From Trueperella bonasi (lineage in GTDB: Bacteria; Actinomycetota; Actinomycetes; Actinomycetales; Actinomycetaceae): a stretch of 64,000 nt of DNA. Both the position numbers and the translations under genes were made by a program. The notes beneath the pieces are model-generated. The model did no database searches and was not told where the DNA came from. It worked only from the letters and a program-made list of their open reading frames with translations. Positions 35,430 to 44,438 of this stretch are shown here, one piece after another. The DNA is taken from NCBI RefSeq assembly GCF_030811535.1, contig NZ_JAUSQX010000001.1:434001-498000 (forward strand), given 5' to 3'. Every line of letters begins with the position of its first letter. The stretch's first letter is position 1.

Positions 35430-35493
35430 CCGCGCCGATAGTGGCTCGCTAACCGCGAACGCTGAACTGGTTGGCGTATGAGACCATTGAGAC

Positions 35494-36690
35494 GTGTCTT
35501 TCACCGATCTACTCACCGAGGAGGGCCTCGAACTCCTCGATTCGCTTCCACCCTACGATTCCGAGAACGTCATGACTCTTTCGCAGCGATTGCGCCGCGA
35601 GGGGTACGACGCCGGCCTGGTCGCCGAAGCCCTCACACAGTCGCGGCTTCGCGATCGAGCCGCTGGCAAGTTCGGGCCGTTTGCGCAGCGAATGGTCTTT
35701 ACGAAGGATGGGCTCGAGCAGGCGACAAGGCTTTCTGTCGGAGCTTTTCACGCCGAACGGTTTCGGGCAGCTGGCGCCTCGCACGTCATCGATTTCGGCT
35801 GTGGCATTGGCGCGGATTCAATGGCTTTTGCCGCACTTGGCCTGCGCTCGACTGCGATCGACATGGATCCGGATACGGCGGCCGCTGCTCGGCTTAATTT
35901 GCGGCCTTTCCCCGAGGCGCAGGTCTTGAATGAGAACGGTTTTGACCTCGATCTGGCCCAGCTTGGCGCCGACGCCATCTGGATCGATCCGGCCCGGCGA
36001 GCAGATGGGCGACGCCTCAAGGATCCGGAAGATTGGTCTCCCCCGCTCAGCGTCGCGAACGAGCTTGCGAGCCAGTTTCGCGCTGCCGGGATCAAAGTAG
36101 CGCCCGGCGTTGACTATTCTGCTCTGCCGCAGGATTCGCTTGTGGAATGGATCAGTGTCGACGGCGATCTGGTCGAGGCCGTCATCTGGCTCGGCTCTGC
36201 GGCTGCGCGACCTGGCAGGCACGCGTTGGTGATCAACTCTGATGGAAGCTCGCATCGTTGGGATTCCGGTATTCGTGATCCGCGCACGCCCGCAGTTCAG
36301 GTGATCCCTGATGCTCTCGGACTACTCGTCTACGAGCCTGATCCGGCGATTATCCGCTCGGGTTCGATCGCGTCCATATGTGAGCGCTACAACATTGCCC
36401 CGATCGCAGATGGCATCGCCTATTTGACCGGTAACGAATTGCTAGATTCGCCGTTTATTCAAGGGTTTACAGTTGTTTCGGTGATGCCCTTGGAACCCAA
36501 ATCGATTCGTAAGGCGCTCGAGAAACTCGGCGTTGGCCGAGTAGAAATCAAAAAACGTGGCACAAACGTCGATCCCGAGGTTTTGCGCAAGAAACTGAAA
36601 CTCGATCCGAAACTGCCCGGCGAGATGACCCTCATCGCCACGCCGACGATCACGGGAAAACATCGCGTGATCCTGTGCGAACGGGTCTAG
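35494..36690 (+). CDS. SAM-dependent methyltransferase with THUMP-like domain
   Basis: A 398-aa protein of the actinobacterial class I methyltransferase family with a C-terminal THUMP-like domain. The SAM-binding motif I is VIDFGCGIGADSMAF, with the acidic IDMD of motif II and IWIDPARR in the motif IV position. The C-terminal part (about 300-398) ends in IKKRGTNVDPEVLRKKL, as in the family. RNA is the likely substrate, but the target is unknown. GTG at 35494 is the start. Its stop overlaps the end of tsaD by 3 bases, tail to tail. Confidence 0.85.
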   Translation: MSFTDLLTEEGLELLDSLPPYDSENVMTLSQRLRREGYDAGLVAEALTQSRLRDRAAGKFGPFAQRMVFTKDGLEQATRLSVGAFHAERFRAAGASHVIDFGCGIGADSMAFAALGLRSTAIDMDPDTAAAARLNLRPFPEAQVLNENGFDLDLAQLGADAIWIDPARRADGRRLKDPEDWSPPLSVANELASQFRAAGIKVAPGVDYSALPQDSLVEWISVDGDLVEAVIWLGSAAARPGRHALVINSDGSSHRWDSGIRDPRTPAVQVIPDALGLLVYEPDPAIIRSGSIASICERYNIAPIADGIAYLTGNELLDSPFIQGFTVVSVMPLEPKSIRKALEKLGVGRVEIKKRGTNVDPEVLRKKLKLDPKLPGEMTLIATPTITGKHRVILCERV

Positions 36691-37730
36691 CGCAAGACGA
36701 TCTGTTCGCGCGGCAATCCCGTGTTGACCGTGACGTTCAGCGGCGATTCCGCCACGCCCTCGCGCACAAGTGACCACCCGAGTGCCGCGATCATCGCGCC
36801 GTTATCCGTACAGTAGCGAATCGGCGGGATGCGCACGCCAATCCCGTATTTTTCACCGCGCTCTGCGGCCATTTCCCGCAGCATCGAATTTGCCGAAAAA
36901 CCGCCACCGATCACCAGCGTGTCTGAATCGAAAATCTGACATGCGCTGAACGCCTTTTCGAGCAAAACGTCGCACACCGCAAAAGAGAAGCCGGCCGCGA
37001 TGTCCTCTCGCGGGATTTCCTCCCCACGTGCTTCGCAGCCTTCGATATAACGCGCAACCGCCGTTTTCATTCCAGAAAACGAGTAATTGAACTGGTGGCG
37101 TGCCTTATCCTTGCCGCGTGAAAGCCCGCGCGGGAAATTGATCGTGTGCCGATTACCCTGTTGGGCCAGCTTGTCCACGTGCGGGCCGCCCGGATATGGC
37201 AAACCGAGTAGCCTTCCAACTTTGTCGAAAGCCTCACCGGCGGCGTCGTCGAGTGTACCGCCGAGTTCTTCGATATCGGTGGCAATATTGCCGATCTTCA
37301 ACAAATGCGAGTGCCCGCCGGACACCACGAGGCCAATAAAGCGCTCGGGAAACCCGCCGTTGACCAGCTTGTCGACCGCGATATGTCCCACGATGTGATT
37401 AACGGCGAAAAGCGGCTTATTCAGCGCCAGCGCTAGTGCTTTCGCGGCCGACATTCCGATCGTCAGCGGCCCAACCAGCCCGGGGCCAGCGGTGACGGCG
37501 ATTGCGCCGACGTCGTCGAGTTCGACTCCCGCTGCGTCAAGTGCCGCATCGAGCGTGGGAATAAAAGATTCCAGGTGTGCACGTGAGGCGATCTCAGGGA
37601 TGATCCCACCAAAGCGCGCGTACTCGTCCATGGAGGTTGCGGTGACATCGGCCAGTAATTCGCCATCGCGCACCAGCGCCACGCCGGTTTCATCGCAAGA
37701 GGTTTCAATGCCAAGAATCAGTTCATTCAC
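36687..37730 (-). CDS. tsaD: tRNA threonylcarbamoyltransferase TsaD
   Basis: TsaD transfers the threonylcarbamoyl group to A37 of ANN-decoding tRNAs, with TsaB and TsaE. The 347-aa protein has the N-terminal LGIETSCDETGVALV, the metal-binding NHIVGHI histidines, SGGHSHLL, and the late GGGFSANSMLRE and DNGAMIA motifs. The other subunits lie upstream on the same strand, but two plus-strand genes intervene, so tsaD is transcribed separately from tsaB-tsaE. Confidence 0.97.
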   Translation of the reverse strand: MNELILGIETSCDETGVALVRDGELLADVTATSMDEYARFGGIIPEIASRAHLESFIPTLDAALDAAGVELDDVGAIAVTAGPGLVGPLTIGMSAAKALALALNKPLFAVNHIVGHIAVDKLVNGGFPERFIGLVVSGGHSHLLKIGNIATDIEELGGTLDDAAGEAFDKVGRLLGLPYPGGPHVDKLAQQGNRHTINFPRGLSRGKDKARHQFNYSFSGMKTAVARYIEGCEARGEEIPREDIAAGFSFAVCDVLLEKAFSACQIFDSDTLVIGGGFSANSMLREMAAERGEKYGIGVRIPPIRYCTDNGAMIAALGWSLVREGVAESPLNVTVNTGLPREQIVLR

Positions 37731-37869
37731 GGCCGCCAGTCTACCCGTGCCAGAGAGCGTGTTTGGCCTAGCGTGCCCAGATTCATAACGTCGTCACGGG
37801 TTCCGTCATCTTGCGTTTGTTGCCTCCCACGGCGATAATTTAGCGTTCGCACTTTTTCAAGGATGTTCA

Positions 37870-38583
37870 TTGCACGCACGCGTTACCGTCATTCAACCTG
37901 ATCCGACCTCGCCTATTGACCTGTTTGGCGAATGGCTTCCCGAGCTTGGCGTGCAGATTGATCTAGTGGACGTCAACAAAGACCGGATTCCAAATGCCGA
38001 TGCCAAGGATCTCGATCTGGGCGCCGGCCTCATCGTCCTCGGTGGTAAGTCGAATGCCTATTCCACCGCGCCGTGGGCCGAACCCGTCCGGGCCCTTCTT
38101 CGCCGCGCCGTCGCCGACGAGCTTCCCACGCTCGGCATTTGCTTGGGGCATCAGTTGCTTGCGGTTGCGCTCGGCGGCGAGGTATCGCTCGGAGAACCCG
38201 AGTCCGGTGAATTTGGTCCGACGACGATCGAGTGGTCCGATGCCGCACATTCGGATCCCGTTGTGGCCGGCATCGTTAGCGCTGATGGCGCGGGCAGAAC
38301 AAGCGTTGTGACGCAAAACCACAACGACTGGGTTACCGCCCTGCCCGAGGGAGCTACCGAACTCGCGCATTCAGATCGCGGGCTTCAAGCCTTCCGCGCA
38401 GGTTCCGCGCTCGGTGTCCAATTCCATCCCGAAGGCTCTCCCGCTTCTGCACGCGATTGGCAACACCGCGACCGCGAAGCGCTCACTCTAGCTCTACACG
38501 CGGCCACTGAACCCATTTTGGTAACGGCCCGGGCAGTTGCCAAAGGTTATGCGAATCAGGTGCTTGACACGCATAAAAAGTAA
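37870..38583 (+). CDS. Stand-alone class I glutamine amidotransferase
   Basis: A 237-aa protein of the GMP-synthase-like glutaminase family. The triad is intact: Cys in LGICLGHQLL, and His-Glu in GVQFHPEGSP. It therefore should release ammonia from glutamine, but no acceptor enzyme is fused or adjacent. The TTG at 37870 is the best start, with AAGGA 6 bases upstream. Its relation to the glutaminase-less GuaA in this window is an open possibility. Many actinobacteria carry similar stand-alone proteins of unknown function. Confidence 0.85.
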   Translation: MHARVTVIQPDPTSPIDLFGEWLPELGVQIDLVDVNKDRIPNADAKDLDLGAGLIVLGGKSNAYSTAPWAEPVRALLRRAVADELPTLGICLGHQLLAVALGGEVSLGEPESGEFGPTTIEWSDAAHSDPVVAGIVSADGAGRTSVVTQNHNDWVTALPEGATELAHSDRGLQAFRAGSALGVQFHPEGSPASARDWQHRDREALTLALHAATEPILVTARAVAKGYANQVLDTHKK

Positions 38584-38625
38584 GCTGCATCATATTCACA
38601 TAGGCGCGTGGATGTGGGAGGCGAA

Positions 38626-38802
38626 ATGGGACCTGCAGCAGTAGTAATTATTCTTGGAATTCTTGCAACACTCGCTGTCATCGGGGTCGTTGTCTGGTTC
38701 ATTGTTACTCAGTACAGATGGTATAAAGGTATTCGTAGCGACGAACACGCTATGCGCCGCGAAGAACACGCAGTGCGCATGAAGAACCTGAATCAAAAAT
38801 AG
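38626..38802 (+). CDS. Small single-pass membrane protein
   Basis: A 58-aa protein starting at the ATG after GGGAGGCGAA. It has one hydrophobic helix (VVIILGILATLAVIGVVVWF) followed by an aromatic, basic juxtamembrane stretch and a charged amphipathic tail with a repeated EHAMR/EHAVR element. No known family is recognised. It lies 42 bases after the amidotransferase gene and may share its transcript. Confidence 0.65.
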   Translation: MGPAAVVIILGILATLAVIGVVVWFIVTQYRWYKGIRSDEHAMRREEHAVRMKNLNQK

Positions 38803-38824
38803 AGGCTCGCGCCAACGCCGTGTT

Positions 38825-39280
38825 CTAGCGATCTAGCCGCATGATCACGGCGTTGGCATTCCGGTAGTAGTTTTTCCGTAACCCCACCGGCACAAAACCC
38901 GCGCGCTCGTAGAATCCCTGCGCCCCGGCGTCGTTGGCACGCACCTCAAGGAATATCGCTTCGGCGCCCTGCCGCCACGCAATCTCGAGCAGCTCATCAA
39001 GAAGGAGCCGCCCCAAACCACGCCCGCGCACGTGCTCCGATATGGCGATCGTCAAAATCTCGGCCTCCGGGCCATGCGATACCCCGCCAACGCCCACAAG
39101 CGTTCCCTCGGCGCGGATCGGTCCGGGTTCCGACACCACGGCGCGATATGAACGCCCGGCGCTTTCCAGCTCGTACTCCCACATCGCGGTCGGCCAGGCA
39201 TCGACGCCAAAGTTCGTCTTGTCGAACTCTGCGATTTTCCGCCACCACCTGGCAGGCGGGCTAACGATTCGAAAGCTCAC
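38825..39280 (-). CDS. rimI: Ribosomal-protein alanine N-acetyltransferase-like RimI
   Basis: A 151-aa GNAT protein. Motif A is ILTIAISEHVRGRGLGRLLLDELL and the C-terminal part reads FLEVRANDAGAQGFYERAGF, both as in RimI. The gene directly follows tsaB, the usual context for RimI. Many actinobacterial members have broader N-alpha-acetyltransferase activity, so the exact substrate is uncertain. Confidence 0.9.
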   Translation of the reverse strand: MSFRIVSPPARWWRKIAEFDKTNFGVDAWPTAMWEYELESAGRSYRAVVSEPGPIRAEGTLVGVGGVSHGPEAEILTIAISEHVRGRGLGRLLLDELLEIAWRQGAEAIFLEVRANDAGAQGFYERAGFVPVGLRKNYYRNANAVIMRLDR

Positions 39281-39282
39281 CG

Positions 39283-39975
39283 CTAGGCCGCCGGTTGCGG
39301 GCTTCCGCCCTGGGTATCCGGCCGGCGCAGATAGAGCGGCTCCGTATCGAGCGATACCTTTTCGCCCGCATCGATCCGCGCGAGCCGCGATTCGGCAAGC
39401 CGGACCATCACAGCCGGCGTGACCTCCACAATTTCGCGCTCAACCCCGCGCACGTCATCCAGTTCGGGATACAGATCGGCACCAGTCGCGGCAAGTATCG
39501 CGGGCTCACGGCGCAAAATCTCCGCAAGATCCGCAGGTTTCATCACCGCATGATCGGCAATCACCGCCACGTCGTCGCCGCCCATCGGCCGCACCCGCAT
39601 CGCGTACACCTCGCGGCGCCGGGCGTCGATCAGCGGCACGACCTCCTGCGCGCCCGCATCCACCGCGGCAAGCCCAAGAATCTCCAGCGAGGACAGCCCG
39701 TACACCGGCACGTTCCATGCCCGCGCGAGCGTGCGCGCGGTCACGAGTCCGGCGCGCAACCCAGTGAATGCCCCGGGCCCGGTTCCAACGACGACGGCGC
39801 CCGGCTTGGCCACGTCCGCATCGGCAAGTGCCTGCTCGACGAGCGGCGCCAGCTTTTCGGCGTGCTCACGCGTTGAATCACTCACGGCTCGCGAAAGCTC
39901 GACGTGCTGCCCCATCTCGGACGTGCACACGCCCACGGCGATCGTCGTCGAGGTATCAATCGTCAGGTAAATCAC
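39283..39975 (-). CDS. tsaB: tRNA threonylcarbamoyladenosine biosynthesis protein TsaB
   Basis: TsaB is the non-catalytic ASKHA-fold partner of TsaD. I chose the GTG at 39975 after AAGGACA, giving 230 aa that begin IYLTIDTSTTIAVGV; a longer open frame has no ribosome site. VVGTGPGAFTGLRAGLVTA is the family signature. It ends 2 bases before rimI and overlaps the upstream gene by 20 bases. Confidence 0.93.
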   Translation of the reverse strand: MIYLTIDTSTTIAVGVCTSEMGQHVELSRAVSDSTREHAEKLAPLVEQALADADVAKPGAVVVGTGPGAFTGLRAGLVTARTLARAWNVPVYGLSSLEILGLAAVDAGAQEVVPLIDARRREVYAMRVRPMGGDDVAVIADHAVMKPADLAEILRREPAILAATGADLYPELDDVRGVEREIVEVTPAVMVRLAESRLARIDAGEKVSLDTEPLYLRRPDTQGGSPQPAA

Positions 39976-40816
39976 TGTCGTCCTTCGCCTTCTTGGTCCT
40001 GTAAACGTTGATCTTCTTTGCGGAATCCCTAAAGCGGGTCTTGGAGGCGGAATCGCCTTGGCTGCCCGTTCGCTGCGTACCCGAGAGCTCATCTGAATTC
40101 TGGGCCCCTTCGCGCCCTTGTTGCTCGGCTCGCAGCCACACGAGCGAGCCGACGAGAATCGCGATCACCCCTAAAATCATCGCCAAGGTCAACGCGAAGC
40201 TACGTCCATCTCTGGCCGCCGGCCTGATTGGATCTTCGGCCTGTGCACTCACCGGCTCCGGGCCCGATAAGATGCGTTCGCGCTGTTTTAAGAAATCGCC
40301 GAGCGGCACCGATCCAAGCACAATATTGGCGCCGGCGCTATCGGCGGGTTCGATCCTCGTTCCGCGCTGAAGATACCACGCGTCGAACCGCGTGTCCCAC
40401 ACAAGATTCGTGTCTTTATTTCCGCGCGCGATCGCGCTACCGAGGCGGGCATCGCCGCGCACGATCTCATCCCCGGCGATCCCATCGCTAAAATTCACCG
40501 AGACCGCCCCCACTGCCGATTCGCCGCTCATTATCGGGGCGATCCATCTTGAGGCTGGCTGGATGGCCGTTTCCGGAGTTTTGCCATTTCCCATGACCGA
40601 AGTCAGTTGTGGGCTTCCCACGGTCAGCGCAGCAATATCCTCCACCATCAGATCTGGAAAGGCTTGCTGGCCATACGAGCGCACGGTCGCCTGCGCCTTT
40701 TCCGAGAACCAGGCTGCCACCGCATCGGGAACCTTCGCGGGGTCCTCAACGGGGGCCGCGAATGCGGGCGTGGCGATGCCCAGAAGGATGGCAAGGGCGA
40801 GCAGGAGGCGTTTCAT
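39956..40816 (-). CDS. Secreted, C-terminally anchored hypothetical protein in the tsa operon
   Basis: A 286-aa protein with a signal peptide (LLLALAILLGIATPAFAAP), an extracytoplasmic region of about 190 residues, a single membrane helix (FALTLAMILGVIAILVGSLVW) and a charged cytoplasmic tail of about 55 residues. It overlaps tsaE by 4 bases (ATGA) and tsaB by 20, so it is translationally embedded between two tRNA-modification genes. I do not recognise the extracellular domain. Confidence 0.8.
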   Translation of the reverse strand: MKRLLLALAILLGIATPAFAAPVEDPAKVPDAVAAWFSEKAQATVRSYGQQAFPDLMVEDIAALTVGSPQLTSVMGNGKTPETAIQPASRWIAPIMSGESAVGAVSVNFSDGIAGDEIVRGDARLGSAIARGNKDTNLVWDTRFDAWYLQRGTRIEPADSAGANIVLGSVPLGDFLKQRERILSGPEPVSAQAEDPIRPAARDGRSFALTLAMILGVIAILVGSLVWLRAEQQGREGAQNSDELSGTQRTGSQGDSASKTRFRDSAKKINVYRTKKAKDDSDLPDD

Positions 40817-41322
40817 GTTTCCACCAAATCCTGTACTTCGGCGACGACGGCGCGGGCCAGCTCCTCCGCGCGGCTACCATGTGGGCGCACCGTCAGGGTT
40901 CGCGTCTCGTCAGCGCCAAGCTCCTCCATATCCGCGCGACCACCGACGGGCCGCTCAATGTCGATTTCAAGCCGCGAGCCGCTCAGGGTTTCCACTTTGC
41001 CGGCACCCCATTCAACGACGGTGAGCGAATCCTCGAGCGAGGCGTCGAGGTCAAGCGCGTCGAGCTCGTCGATTGACTCGAGGCGATAGGCATCGACGTG
41101 GACAAGGTCGATCCGGCCGGGGTGGATATGGGCAATCACGAAAGTCGGCGACGACACGTGGTCGGTTACCTCGAGTCCATCAGCGATTCCCTGCGTCATC
41201 GTGGTTTTACCCGCGCCGAGCGGGCCGTTGAGCATCACCAGATCGCCGGGCGCGGCGTGGCGGCCGATGGCTCTACCCACGCGGTGGATGTCATCAACGG
41301 TTGGAACAACGATGCGAGTCAT
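40813..41322 (-). CDS. tsaE: tRNA threonylcarbamoyladenosine biosynthesis ATPase TsaE
   Basis: TsaE is the ATPase that drives turnover of the TsaBD complex. The 169-aa protein has Walker A GPLGAGKTTMTQGIA, SPTFVIAHIH and the VHVDAYRL and VVEWG motifs of the family. The C-terminal extension is modest. GGTAGGAGAT precedes the ATG. It follows alr by 35 bases and starts the tsaE-unknown-tsaB-rimI run. Confidence 0.96.
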   Translation of the reverse strand: MTRIVVPTVDDIHRVGRAIGRHAAPGDLVMLNGPLGAGKTTMTQGIADGLEVTDHVSSPTFVIAHIHPGRIDLVHVDAYRLESIDELDALDLDASLEDSLTVVEWGAGKVETLSGSRLEIDIERPVGGRADMEELGADETRTLTVRPHGSRAEELARAVVAEVQDLVET

Positions 41323-41357
41323 ATCTCCTACCTTTCGTCGATCATTGTACGCGCTTC

Positions 41358-42494
41358 CTAAGACGCATCCACGCGCGGGACGTGCCGGCCTATGCGGGTA
41401 ACGATTTCGTATCCAATCGTGTGCGTTGCCGCAGCCCAGTCATCGGCCGTCGGCAGGCCATTTCTTTCGTCGCCCAACAAGATTGCCGTCTGGCCTGCCT
41501 CGAGGCCCGTGCCTTCGATCACGAATTGGTCCATGCACACCCGGCCTCGAATTGGGCACATTTGCCCACCCACCCGCACGTTGATGGCGTTGGAAGCAAG
41601 CCGAGGAACGCCGTCGGCATAGCCAAGTGGCACAACGCCGAGGCGTGCGGGCCGGCCCGTCACATAGGTGTGCCCGTAGGAAACTCCCGTGCCCGCCGGC
41701 ACGTCGCGGACGGAGAAGATGCCTGCCTCGAGTTGCATGAGTCCGCGCAGGCCAAGTTCGGATGCGCGCTGGACCGCGGGATTCGGGCTGATGCCGTAAA
41801 GTGCGATGCCGGGCCGGACCAGATCGTAGTGCGCGGCCGGATGCCATAGCACGCCGGCGGATGCCGCCAGATGCAGGATGTGTGGCGTCACGCCCGCCCT
41901 CGCCAGTGCCGCACGTGCCTGCTCGAACACCGCAATTTGAGTTTCGGTTTTCCCGTTAGTTGACTGACCTGGGGCAGGTAGTTCGTCGGCGCAAGCAAGG
42001 TGTGACCACAGCCCGACGACGCTCACAACCCCCTCTGCTTCAAGTTCAGCGATGCGGGCCGAAGCCTTTGCCACGTCCGCGAGCATGAGCCCGCCGCGAG
42101 ACATTCCGGTATCCACCTTCACGTGAATACGCGCCGTGAGCCCCGTTGCGTGAGCCGCAGCTTCGACGTCGTCGAGAGCCCACGCCGCGCCAATGGAAAG
42201 GTCGATATCGGCGCGCAAAGCCGCCGAAAGATCGGTGCCCGGCGTGAAGATCCACGTAAGGATGCGCGCGCTTGGCAGGTGCTCTCGCAGCTGCATAGCT
42301 TCGGTCAGTTGCGCGACGCCGAACCACCGCACGCCGTCGTCGAAAGCCCAGCGCGCAATTCGCTCCAGCCCGTGCCCGTAAGCGTCGGCCTTAAGGATCG
42401 CCATGAGCTCACTCGACGTGGAGGCGCGCAGTACGGCAAGGTTTTGGCTGAGCGCGCTTCGGGAAATCAGTGCGCGGGCCGGAAAGCTAGTCAT
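41358..42494 (-). CDS. alr: Alanine racemase
   Basis: Alr makes D-alanine for peptidoglycan. The 378-aa PLP enzyme has the cofactor-Lys motif MAILKADAYGHG, the catalytic-Tyr motif GVSYGHTYV, and VCMDQFVIE. Length and motifs are normal. Its start overlaps the end of nnrD by 8 bases, so the two are coupled. Confidence 0.96.
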   Translation of the reverse strand: MTSFPARALISRSALSQNLAVLRASTSSELMAILKADAYGHGLERIARWAFDDGVRWFGVAQLTEAMQLREHLPSARILTWIFTPGTDLSAALRADIDLSIGAAWALDDVEAAAHATGLTARIHVKVDTGMSRGGLMLADVAKASARIAELEAEGVVSVVGLWSHLACADELPAPGQSTNGKTETQIAVFEQARAALARAGVTPHILHLAASAGVLWHPAAHYDLVRPGIALYGISPNPAVQRASELGLRGLMQLEAGIFSVRDVPAGTGVSYGHTYVTGRPARLGVVPLGYADGVPRLASNAINVRVGGQMCPIRGRVCMDQFVIEGTGLEAGQTAILLGDERNGLPTADDWAAATHTIGYEIVTRIGRHVPRVDAS

Positions 42495-43380
42495 TCAAGA
42501 TCCTTTCGATGACGTGCGGGATGTGCGCGGCGATCTCACTCGCGCGGATTGGGCGGCCCACGCGACCCTGCGAGCAGGCAGCCGCGATCGCCGCCTGAGC
42601 GTGGATGTGGGATGCGGCGGCGGCAAGCTTCGCGGGCGTGATGCCCTGCAAATCGCCGGTTTGTAGATCGTGCGCGTGCATCGCCAAAAGTGCCCCCACG
42701 AGCCCGGCGAGCACGTCGCCGGCTCCCGCGGTTGCTGCCCATCCCGGCCCACCCGGTTGGGCGTACAGTTCACCGGAAGGAGCGGCGACGGCGTCGGTTG
42801 CGAACTTGGCGAGAACGGTCGCTCCCGTTAGCTGAGCGGCCTGCTTGGCTGCCCACGCTGGCCGGGCCTCCACGTCGTCCCGGGTAACAGCCTCGCCCTT
42901 TGCGCGAAGTAGCGCCGAGAGCTCGCCCGCATGCGGGGTGAGAACCACATGTTCGGGAAGGTCGCGCTCGTAGGCGAGCTCAATCCCGCCGGCGTCCAGC
43001 ACGAGGGGCGTCCCAGCCGCAAGAGCCGCATCGTAGCGTGCCCTCGCCTCTGCGAGCGAAGTCAGGCCCGAGCCAATCACGAGGCTTTGCACCTGCCCGG
43101 CGGCGGGCACGACTTCCGGAAACGCTGGGACAACGAGCGGGGAATTGCCGAGATATCGCACCATTCCGGGCCCGGCGGCGAGCGCGCCCGCAGCGCTAAG
43201 AACGGCGGCGCCCGGGTAGGTATGCGAACCAGTCAGCAAACCGACGACTCCGCGAGTGTATTTGTGTTCCTTTTCGCCGGGTACAAGCCACAGATCTGCG
43301 ACGTCGGCATCGGTGAGTGCCATCAATCCCGGTTCTGTTGGCAGATCCATTTCAGAGCCCAACTCGATTCCTCGGCCCAT
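42487..43380 (-). CDS. nnrD: ADP-dependent NAD(P)H-hydrate dehydratase
   Basis: NnrD repairs hydrated NADH and NADPH. The 297-aa protein starts at the ATG at 43380 after GAGGGGAGGG; the open frame further upstream lacks a ribosome site. Motifs are GSHTYPGAAVLSAAGAL, LTPHAGELSAL and the GAGDVLAGLVGALL nucleotide-binding end. The NnrE epimerase domain often fused to NnrD is not present. Confidence 0.93.
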   Translation of the reverse strand: MGRGIELGSEMDLPTEPGLMALTDADVADLWLVPGEKEHKYTRGVVGLLTGSHTYPGAAVLSAAGALAAGPGMVRYLGNSPLVVPAFPEVVPAAGQVQSLVIGSGLTSLAEARARYDAALAAGTPLVLDAGGIELAYERDLPEHVVLTPHAGELSALLRAKGEAVTRDDVEARPAWAAKQAAQLTGATVLAKFATDAVAAPSGELYAQPGGPGWAATAGAGDVLAGLVGALLAMHAHDLQTGDLQGITPAKLAAAASHIHAQAAIAAACSQGRVGRPIRASEIAAHIPHVIERILND

Positions 43381-43499
43381 AACCCTCCCCTCAACATCCC
43401 CTATCCTACGCGGAGCACACATAAACCAAGCTGAACTCCCGCGATCCAATGCCACCAAGAAAATGTGCGAATTCGGCATGATCTTGGCACACTTAGGGA

Positions 43500-44438
43500 A
43501 TGGCACACGATGAGATCTCCCCATACGTCACCTTCTCTCACGACGAATGGGCCGAACTGGCGCAAAGCACACCATTGCCGCTCACGCAGGCAGACCTTGA
43601 CCGCATATCCACACTTGGCGATCCGATTGACCTCCAAGAAGCCGACGCGATCTACCGGCCGCTTTCAGCGCTCATGCAAACATACGCCAAATGCACTGGC
43701 CTGCTGTACAAAGAAACCAGCGGTTTTTTCGGCCGCCAAGCCGAGCGAACACCGTGGATCGTGGGGATTGCCGGCTCGGTCGCCGTCGGGAAATCTACGG
43801 CCGCGAGGCTTTTGCAACAGCTACTCTCCCGCTGGCCGCACACCCCGAACGTCGGCCTCGTGCCCACCGACGGTTTCCTCCACCCCAACGAGGTGCTCAA
43901 AGAACGCGGACTCATGGGGCGTAAAGGGTTCCCCGAATCGTACGACCGCCGCGCCCTCATCGACTTCCTCCACCGCGTGAAATCGGGAGAAGAAGAAGTT
44001 GACGTGCCTGTGTATGACCACGTGTCCTACAACATTGTGCCAGGGGAAAAGATCGTCATCCGCAAGCCCGATATCCTGATCGTTGAAGGACTTAACGTTC
44101 TGCAACCGGCTCACCCCAAGTCGCGTCCGCAGCTTGCGGTATCTGACTACTTCGACTTTTCCATCTACATGGACGCTTCCGAGGCCTCGCTACGCGAGTG
44201 GTACGTCTCGCGTTTTCGCTCGCTACGTTCAACAGCGTTTTCTCACGAGGATTCATACTTCCGCTCCTACGCCAATCTCAGCGACGACGAAGCGGAAGCC
44301 ACCGCGCATCAGATCTGGTCCTCAATCAATCTGCCTAACCTACGCGAAAACATTGCACCCACGCGGTCACGGGCCACGGTGATCCTCACCAAAGGTGAGC
44401 AGCACAGGATTGAAAAGATTGCGCTCAGGAAAGTCTAG
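43500..44438 (+). CDS. coaA: Pantothenate kinase, type I
   Basis: CoaA phosphorylates pantothenate in the first step of CoA synthesis. The 312-aa protein has the P-loop GSVAVGKSTAARLL, VPTDGFLHPN, YDVPVYDH-like text (VDVPVYDHVSYNIV) and VEGLNVLQ. It is of standard bacterial type I. It is transcribed alone on the plus strand, and its end overlaps glmM tail to tail by 4 bases. Confidence 0.96.
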   Translation: MAHDEISPYVTFSHDEWAELAQSTPLPLTQADLDRISTLGDPIDLQEADAIYRPLSALMQTYAKCTGLLYKETSGFFGRQAERTPWIVGIAGSVAVGKSTAARLLQQLLSRWPHTPNVGLVPTDGFLHPNEVLKERGLMGRKGFPESYDRRALIDFLHRVKSGEEEVDVPVYDHVSYNIVPGEKIVIRKPDILIVEGLNVLQPAHPKSRPQLAVSDYFDFSIYMDASEASLREWYVSRFRSLRSTAFSHEDSYFRSYANLSDDEAEATAHQIWSSINLPNLRENIAPTRSRATVILTKGEQHRIEKIALRKV

